NCBI RefSeq assembly: GCF_016545825.1
Contig: NC_052612.1
Coordinates: forward strand, 42,949,738-43,013,737
Source: Eucalyptus grandis
Lineage: Eukaryota; Streptophyta; Magnoliopsida; Myrtales; Myrtaceae
Length of the DNA stretch: 64,000 nucleotides
Direction of reading: 5' to 3'
The translations under genes were made by a program, and so were the position numbers. The notes below the pieces were generated by a model. The model ran no database searches. It was not told the DNA's origin and saw nothing but the letters and a program-made list of their open reading frames with translations. Positions 56,468 to 64,000 of the stretch are shown piece after piece (position 1 is the first letter of the stretch; every line of letters begins with the position of its first letter).

Positions 56468-59400
56468 TGTTGATACCTAAATTTTGACGATTTAGTTTAT
56501 TTATTTATTGCATAGGAAATTATGGGTTAATTTTATTAATTGCATAGCATATAGATTTAGATTGCATTTATTTTTAAATTTGCATTTTTTTTACATTTAT
56601 TTATTGGACCGGTGGCGGATGCGTCGAATTAGTGGTTTTGGGTTTTAAATTAGCAGGCTGGGCTAGGCCCACGAAAGGAGAAAATTAACCTAAGCCCGTT
56701 GTTATGTTTAATTAATTATCTTGATGCGATATTATGATGATTTTTGGAAATTAAAAAAATCGCATTGTAATCTTATCTTTATCAATAGATGATGAAATCG
56801 GCGGAGAATATTTTTGGGATAAGGATTTTTGTGATCAAGAGGTTATAAGCGATATTCGTGAGATGAAAATATTAACAAAAAAGATCATGTTTTGTTTCGC
56901 CTATAAAAGGATGCATACGAAGAGAAAAAAAAAAAAAGGGAAGGCTTTTGAGGGGCTTTTTTCGCTAGGGTTTCTTTTGGTGGAGGAAGAGGAAAAAGCA
57001 AAAGGAAAAAGTGAAAAGAGAAAAAGGAGAGGACGTGAGAGTGATAGGAAGAGAGAGAAAAGAATTAAAAAGAGGAGAAGAGGAACACTGTTCTTCTTCC
57101 CCAGCGGATTCGCTCTTTTACGCTCGCCGCTCCGCCTTGCCGATCCACGACGCCTGACGCCGTTGCCCCTTGACCAGCACGAGCAACCTTCCGCGGCACC
57201 CGAGCCAGTCACCGCGTCTGCCATTGCCGCGCCTCTTGTTTTGCTACTACCCAATCTGCTGCACCGGAGCAGCAACTCGAGATTAGAAGACACCATCACG
57301 TGCCGCCTCGCCAGAAGCTGTTCAACCCCCTTCTCAATTGCAGCAGCGAAGCCGCTTCTGTCCGCGACCCAGTAGCATCACTGGAGTTCGACGCTGTTGC
57401 CGTTTCCCTCCTGCCATCGCTCACCCGCGGCAGCTGCTGGACCCCCTCGACCTCCGTCTCTACACTCGCTCGGAGCCCGATCTGCCGTGCCGGAACGCCG
57501 ATCTCGCCCTCGACTCGTCTGCAACCCGCGCCAGCTCTCCGCCGAGCCGGTCTGCTCTCTGCCCGCCGTTGCTCCGCTCGTCCGCCAACAACGACCCGCA
57601 ACGCCCAAGCCTGCCGCGCCCACGCCGCCGAGCACCGACGCCGATCCGCCCAACGCCGGCCCTGCCCGTCCGGACCCAAGCCTCCCTAGCTCGGCTCCTG
57701 TGTTGCTGCCACCGTTGGTTCACCTTGGCCGGAGCCTCCTTTTGCCGAACCGATTAGCCGGCTCCCCTTGGAGATCCACAGCTGTGCGTGGAAAGGAAGG
57801 AAGAAAAAAAAAACATAAAAGACAAAAAAATCAGATTAGGTAGTTTTTTTTTTATTATTTTATCTTTATTTTTATATAGTTTATAGTTTGTTTGTTTTTT
57901 AGTGTGATTATTCATTGATACATGACTGATATTCCAACATGAAAGTGCTCTTCAAATTAGGGATTGACAGTGCGATTTTCACGCCCGAAATCTGACTCGT
58001 AATCTCTTACAAAAATCGACAATCCAATCTCAAGCCCGAGATTCGATTCGCGATTTAATTTAAAATTGGCCAACCCGATCTCATGCGCGAGATATGGTTC
58101 GCTAATTTTTGGATATCAATCTTATCTTGTTTGATTTGCCATCGTCAAGTTAGTTGAGTCAATCTTATTTTCGTAAAAGAAAAATCCAAAAAATACTTAA
58201 GTTAGGAATAGATTTGCTTTAGAATATTCCTAGTCTTAGTTTAAAATCGCAATCTTATTTTTGAACTTTTAAATAAAAAAATCCAAAAAGAAAGTGCAAT
58301 CATTTAGGTTGTTAGTTTTGCATGTTAGTTTTAATTTCGAATTTCTTAAAGAAAAACACAAAAAAAATCATTGTGCATATTAGATTAGAATTGCATGTTT
58401 CATTTTAAATTTAGATCATTTTTTTTAGATAAATTGCATTTTAGATTTAGATAATGTCTTAGTTTAAATTAGGATTTAATATGACTTAATCCCTAGTTTA
58501 AATTAGATAGAATCTTAATCTAGCTAGATCATTTCAAATTTCATAAAATTTGTCTTAGGATAAATTAGTTGCAATTTCTAGGATAGATTGCATTTTTAAA
58601 ATAAAAAATGTCATTTGCATGTCATATAGAATTAGGTTCATGAAATGCATGTCATTTTAGTGATTATTGTTAGGTTCATTTCTAATTAGAAATTGTCCGT
58701 CATTAGATTAGGTCATTTAATAAATGTCGCGTGACATATAACTCGCATATTGAATTATATGTCGCATGTCATTTTAGTTGAAATAATTTTGTACGTCATT
58801 GCATTGCATTGCACGTCATTAGAATTAAGTCATTTTGGTTAATTTAAATTGCATATTTAACAATTGCATGTTCATTAAGAGATCATAAAATTTTTATTCA
58901 TATGTTTAGGACATGTTGCCATGCCATATCATTTTATATTAGATTAAAAGCATTGCATTGCATATGGATTATAGTCTTGTTTAATAAGTGAAAACAAAAA
59001 GAAAGAAATTGCTTGTTAATTAGAAACCATATCTAGGTTGATGTGGATTTTAATTTAACAATGCAGATGCTTTTGTTGCTTTGAGGTAAGTTCTTGGGTG
59101 TTAAATTGTGGTTTGCGCACCTGCATGAACACCTCACATGTTAGGGAAATAGATTTAAAATCAATCCAAATTGCTTGCCAAACATTTTTCAAAAATAAAA
59201 AGAAATGTACCGAAAGGACATTAGAGAAATCTAACGTAACCAAGTCCCCGTACCCTTAGTATCTGGTTCGTAGGAGTAAAGTAAATCTCCCGTTACTTTA
59301 CTAGGGTTTCTAATCGACCCACCAAAAATAGATTAGTGGCGACTCTAGTTAAAATTCAATTGCATGTTAACAATTCAAACCTAAGTCGCGAATTGGTATG

Positions 59401-59488
59401 GGTTTGGGAGAGCCCGAGTTAAGTCTAGGCTTAACAATCCATTAGTCAAACCCTAGGTGGTTCACACTCGAAAAATTTGGTCGCAACA
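56468..59488. mobile_element. 3-kb solo LTR (Tat-like gypsy) with perfect TSD ACAGT
   Basis: Begins TGTTGATACCTAAATTTTGACG, ends TTTGGTCGCAACA, and is flanked by ACAGT at 56463-56467 and 59489-59493. Removing it rejoins the MULE coding region. A TATA box, CTATAAAAGG, lies at 56901-56910. A GC-rich segment at 57090-57780 is open in several frames on both strands and probably forms the leader part of the LTR. No gag or pol. The start and end resemble Tat/Ogre-lineage LTRs. Confidence 0.8.
56901..56910 (+). promoter_or_regulatory. TATA box of the solo LTR
   Basis: CTATAAAAGG in a GC-poor context about 430 bases into the LTR, followed within about 200 bases by GC-rich transcribed-looking sequence. 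This is a good match to the plant TATA consensus. Confidence 0.55.
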
Positions 59489-60283
59489 ACAGTTAAAAAA
59501 GCTGTTGTCAAGAGCTCCATTGTTGAATAGAGAAGCATTGAATTGATTAGAAATACAAAAGAATTTATAAAAGCTAAGTGCTCACAACTTAATTATCCAT
59601 TGAAACTCTACAGCGCGCTGAGCGGAAAGGGGTCATTCCAAATTAGATTTTTCTAGGAAGAGTATACTTATCCAATTATTTTTTACGATAGAACGGTAAT
59701 ATGTGTGTGGTTGTCGAAGTATTTTTTTAATAATATCAAAATAATGCCTGAGATCAAGAGTACTCAATTTCAGTTATTAGTGAAGGAGCAACTAGGGGTT
59801 AATGTGTCAAGGAATCAACACAAGAGAGCTAAGCTAATGGTGATGAAAATATTAATGGGTTGGTACAATGAAGGAATATGCATAGGTATGAGATTATGCT
59901 TGCGAATGCACTCTTCAAAACCCATCTAGTATGGTATATATAAAGGGTATGGAGAGACCATTGCCTTCTTGTGAGCCTAGATTTGATAGATTTTATGTAT
60001 GTTTTGATGCATGCAAACGAGGTTTCTTGGCTAGTTGTAAAAAAGTTGTAGGATCGGATGGAGGCTTTCTAAAAGGTTTATGTAAAAGGGAGTTATTGGT
60101 TATTGTGAGAAAAGATGCCAACAATCAAATGTTTCCGATAACTTGGGTGGTGATGAAGATAGAGGACAATGATACTTGGTTTGGATTCCTCAAGTTTTTA
60201 ATGGCTAATCTTGAGATAACCAACGGAAAATGATGGGCATTCATAAGCAATCAATATAAGATAATACCATTGTCAATTAATTT

Positions 60284-61349
60284 GAGATAAGTGCTCCAGA
60301 AGTCCTACAACTTGGCACGAAAATGCATTTGAGTCCTAAAACTTGCAAAAAATGCAAATAAGTCCTAAAACTTGTCAAAATATTTCATTTGAGTCATAAA
60401 ATCGACGCCATTAACATTTTCCGGTAAAAATTTTAAATTATTTTTTTATTTTCCGCGTGGATTTTTTAATTTTTTTATTCATTTAAAAAATAGATTTATT
60501 CATTTGATCTTAGTTTCACCAAAAACTAAAAAAGAAAAAAATTATTTTTAAAAATTGTTTAAAAAAACAATCAGCGGCTTCTCTCCCCCGCTGCCGCCCA
60601 TCGCCGGAGGGGCCGGGCGACGGTTGCCGGCCCTAGTCAGGGGTGGCCGGCCCAGTGAGGGCGACGAGGCCTCGCCCGGGGTGGGCGGCGATCGCCAGCC
60701 CGGGTGAGGCCTCGTCGGCCCTTGCTTGGGGCTGGTGAGGCTCACCAATTTCTATGAGGCTCGCCCGGGCGAGTGACAGCCGACGGCCCCTCGCGAGGGC
60801 CGGCGGGCCTAGATCGCCGGCCCTAGTGGGGGTCGGCGGTGGTCGCTTGCCCCGGGTGAGTCATCATCGGCTTTAGGCAAGGCCTCGTCAGCCCTCACCG
60901 GCCATGAGTGAGGGCCGATGAGGCCTCGCCCAAGGCTAGCGACGGTTGCCGGCCCTCGCCTGGGTTGGCGAAGCCGCCTGGGCTGGCAACCGTCACCGAC
61001 CGCTCGGCGATGGGCGGCGGCGACGGCGGCGAGGGAGAGGAGCTACTGATTTTTTTTTAAAACAATTTTCAAAAACATTTTTTTCTTTTTACTTTTCAGT
61101 TTTTGGTGAAAATAACATAAAATAAATAAATCTAATTTTTTAGTTTTTAAATCTATTTTTTAAAAAAATGAATAAAAAATAATTTAAAATACTATGTCAG
61201 CATTTTTAACAGAAAAGACTAACGGCATCGATTTTAGGACTCAAATGAAACATTTTGACAAGTTTTAGGACTTATTTGCATTTTTTGCAAGTTTTAGGAC
61301 TCATATGCATTTTCGTGCCAAGTTGTAGGACTTTTGGAGCACTTATCCC
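60284..61349. mobile_element. 1.07-kb near-palindromic TIR element with GC-rich core
   Basis: The terminal repeats extend for more than 200 bases. The left end reads GAGATAAGTGCTCC, and the reverse complement of the right end reads GGGATAAGTGCTCC. Inside these, AAGTCCTACAACTTGGCACG and AGTCCTAAAACTTGCAAAAA have inverted partners at 61270-61335. The inverted symmetry continues into the GC-rich core: GGCTTCTCTCCCCCGCTGCC near 60575 faces GGCGGCGAGGGAGAGGAGC near 61030. The target duplication is ATTAATTT (60276-60283) against ATTTATTT (61350-61357), 7 of 8 matching. It sits inside the MULE transposase remnant. Confidence 0.75.
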
Positions 61350-62339
61350 ATTTATTTTTAATATTAATTACTTGCATATTTTTTCTGACTTGATTTTGTT
61401 GGTTTGAACTTTTGTAGGGGCTCGTTTCTGCATTGGCTGAGATGATGCCATATGCTGACTTAGAATGCGCGCGATGCATATAAACATAAACTGGCCAAAG
61501 AACTTCAAAGGAGATAAGCTGTAAAAATCGTTCTGGCAGATAAAAAAGACCAACATGACTAATTCAAATTAGCTAAATAGGGGTTGTTGGAGCTGACAAA
61601 TGAAGGTTTTAATGTAGTCTTCTAGACAAAAGCTAAGCACTGATGTCAAGCCTTCTTTAGCGAAGAGTTTAAATATAATATCATTGACAACAACCTTAGT
61701 GTAATGCCAGAATTTTAGAGGTTAGGTGCAAACCGATCATCAACATACTTGATAATATTTGAGTTATGGTCATAACTAGAGTGCACAGGTAAAGAGATGA
61801 GGTTACAAAGTGGACTAGAGACTGTGGTTCTAGGATTGTGAAAAGATTGGATGCAAATGTTGCTGCTAGTAGGTTATGCCATCCGATTTAAAATGGAGAG
61901 AATGAATGTAAGATCATTGAAAATTATGATAAGTATGTTGTCAATCTAAATAGAATAAAGTGTTTATATTGAACCTGGCAACTAAATGAAATTTCCTATG
62001 CACGTGCGCGATTTGTGCCATTCAGATGAAGTAACAAAACTCAGAGGATTACCTCTATGATTGGTACAAAAAAAAAAAAAACTTATACCTTGCTTTGTAT
62101 GAATTCATGATGCAACCTATTAAAAGTAGTAAATTTTAAGAGATAACAAATCGTGAAGGCCATCTACCTTTGCCACTAAAGAAGTAGCTAGGAAAGCCAA
62201 AAAGGAGATGAATAATACAGTAGGAAGAGGCATCGAATTAGAGAATGAATATGACTGGGATAAAAATGAAATGCTCCCATTGCCAAAAGAAATGGCACAA
62301 TAAGAATGGTTGTGAGCTGAAAAAAGAAACATCAACGGC

Positions 62340-64000
62340 AAGAGGCAAAGGGCTGATTTAGAGTTAGGAATAAAGCCTACTAAAGAGCTTATTGTTAGGC
62401 TTATTGAAAGGAGGACAAAAGACCCTATTGTAATGCCTAGTGAAGGGCAGATTGAAAGCCCTTCTATAGAATAAATATCCCCTTTGCCTCAGTAACTTTC
62501 AATTCATATTCAATAAAGTTTGATCGTTGACCATGCACTAGCTTCTCTTGTCATTTTCCTCTGTCATTCACCTTTAATTAATTTGAAAAGTTTTATCCAT
62601 TTGTTTCCACCATGAAAATAAATAGATGTCTAATTATTTATTCTAGTCGGTCATAGTCTTGATATAGTGTATTGTTGTAAGGCCTACTAAAGGGCTAATA
62701 AAAGGCCCTATTGTAGGCCCAAGTGCAAGGACAAGAATTGATACAAGTAGGCAACAACAACAACAATTGAGTCTACTATTGAACAAACGAGGAAAAAATA
62801 TCCAATAAGTTGTACATTGCTATGTTTATCTTTTATGAGCCAAAATTTAATTTTGTTATGTGTTTCTCAGCTGAAAAAACAAGAAACTACACAAGTTACA
62901 TAAGTTGCTCCCCCATAAATTGCTACTGAAATTAATGCATCATAGCAAATAAGAGAGGCTTTCGGAAAAATATTAAGGTAATATGATTATAAGATTTACA
63001 TAGGTGAATGTACTAAAATGACTATATTGAATATAAGATTTATAGGGCTCATGTATTCAATTGGTAGTGCTTCAATTCATTTTGTTGATAATATAGTTAT
63101 GTTTTTGTAGCTTGGGAGTACTTCAAAGGTGCTTATTTCTTAAGATAGGCTAACTCAAGAGTCAATGGTGCTGCTAAAGAAGAGTGCTCCAAAAAAGAAA
63201 ATAGCAGGTACAGCTCTAAAACAGCCAAAAAAAAAAAAAATCCAACACCAATTCCATCTCAACCAACTAATCATGGAAGCAATAGTGATCCTATGGACCA
63301 ACAAATAACACATGCTAAAAAAATTAGTTGCTGCCAAGAAGGAGGATAAGGATATAACAGAAAGGTTAGTTAAAGAACCTGTACATCTAATTCAAAATAA
63401 TGCTTGGATTATGAATCAATTCAAAACTCCAAAAGGAAAATGAGGTAAGAGTATTGTGCATATTAACTGATGAGAGGGTGTTGGATATGATTTCTTTTTT
63501 ATGTTTTTTTTTTTTTTTTAAGGAATGTGCTAGACATTGTATCTTCATTGATGAGAGTTGTTGCCATTGCTTTTTAAGGATGGTGCATATTGTCATTATT
63601 TTTTTGAGGAGGGTGCTAAACCTTGAATGATCTAGGAGTGAAGTCAGACATATTTTTCCTTTGTAAAGAATCAATCAAAGTCAATGGCAATGGATGTTTT
63701 TGTTATTCTCTCTTGTTTTGGTTTCAGCTGGTAATTCGAATGGGGTTGTGTGCTGTATAATTTTTTTGCTACTGGTGCAACGTTGTTATGAGACTGATGT
63801 TATTTTTAGAAGTGATATGTGCATATATTGTTGCTAGTTGAAGTTGTGGGTGCTACCTCTCCTTAGATGAGTACATACAAGTGTTAGTGCAATTTTAAGT
63901 ACTAGTGTATCTTGTTACATCAACATCTGTATGGGTTGATGCAAGAACAAAATGCACCACAACTGGTGTAAGCCAAGTGATATTTGAAACTAATATATTA
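62340..64000. other. AT-rich tail of the MULE, no gene seen
   Basis: Repeats of the type GGCCTACTAAAGGGCTNATTG occur at about 62370-62470 and 62680-62720. They may be degenerate coding repeats of the transposase C-terminus. Otherwise only short frames. Confidence 0.35.

Larger units (their letters stand above)
55564..62330 (+). pseudogene. MuDR-like transposase remnant
   Basis: The collinear pieces are as follows. A PB1-like N-terminus starts MDENYVGL (55564-55850). An acidic Gly/Glu/Asp linker is encoded by GAGGGT/GAGGAT repeats (55860-55920). The WLSKYF...RAK DNA-binding region lies at 59705-59930. The catalytic MULE domain (FDACKRGFLASCKKVVGSDGGFLKG) is at 59990-60085. A continuation, GLVSALAEMMPYAD, starts at about 61420. 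A SWIM-like WQL...AICAI stretch is at about 61975-62030. A CCHC knuckle (CSHCQKKWHNKNGC) is at about 62274-62315. Stops and frameshifts are scattered throughout, so it is inactive. Confidence 0.75.
54623..64000 (+). mobile_element. Decayed MuDR-type MULE, right end beyond the window
   Basis: The left end (GGGGGAAAGTACACTAGAAGTG) looks like a MULE terminal repeat and interrupts the copia coding region. The transposase remnant runs from 55564 to about 62330. Later insertions split it at 56468-59488 and 60284-61349. No right terminal repeat is found up to 64000. Degenerate ~110-bp repeats occur at about 55180-55420 (GAGAGCTCG...GACCTCACTTT). Confidence 0.65.

Noticed and set aside
57296..57843. 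Long overlapping open frames on both strands in a GC-rich stretch
   Set aside because: They lie inside the solo LTR. Several frames are open at once because of GC-rich composition, no domain is recognisable, and none is a likely protein.
60548..60748. Pro-rich 66-codon minus-strand frame
   Set aside because: Falls in the GC-rich core of the palindromic TIR element; composition artefact.

Overview
This is plant nuclear DNA. Genes are split by GT–AG introns, intergenic sequence is AT-rich, and LTR retrotransposons and MITEs are abundant. The gene set fits a woody dicot: a plastid ferredoxin, PPR proteins, a fused dehydroquinate dehydratase/shikimate dehydrogenase, an RPS5-like NBS relic and a mitochondrial IscA-like protein. 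A Myrtales species such as Eucalyptus is my guess, not something the sequence proves.

Layout. 1-6940: a Mutator-type MITE, then a decayed Ty1/copia element whose 3' LTR carries a small SINE-like insert. 7.4-9.5 kb (+): membrane-anchored dual-specificity phosphatase. 11.2-14.6 kb (-): IscA-like Fe-S assembly protein with a MITE in intron 1. 15.9-17.4 kb and 20.3-23.4 kb (+): tandem PPR genes; the upstream copy stops at the intron donor and has lost the E/DYW exon, while the downstream copy is complete. 23.6-24.65 kb (-): decayed CC-NBS resistance gene. 26.0-31.45 kb (-): complete 11-exon DQD/SDH of the shikimate pathway. 31.78-32.21 kb: third MITE. 33-34.8 kb (+): root-type ferredoxin. 37.2-39.0 kb (+): small secreted, probably GPI-anchored protein. 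39.3-42.3 kb: solo LTR. 42.4-44.9 kb (+): SAM methyltransferase with a hAT element in its intron and an apparent frameshift at the start of exon 2.

From 45.2 kb to the right edge the window is mostly nested transposons. In order there is a copia element with gag and an env-like ORF but no pol (45198-50462) and a second solo LTR (50927-53006) that splits a decayed copy of the secreted-protein gene. Then comes a minus-strand copia fragment (53407-~54620), cut off by a decayed MuDR-type MULE (~54623 to beyond the window). The MULE is itself interrupted by a 3-kb solo LTR with perfect ACAGT target duplications (56468-59488) and by a 1.07-kb near-palindromic TIR element (60284-61349).

The genes do not form a pathway cluster. 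DQD/SDH and the ferredoxin are plastid-type functions, and the PPR and IscA proteins are probably organellar. I found no convincing new multi-gene system. The most informative points are the pol-less gag/env-like element, the DQD/SDH active-site variant, the disrupted methyltransferase, the truncated PPR duplicate, and an 87-bp direct repeat flanking a 299-bp insert of unknown origin.
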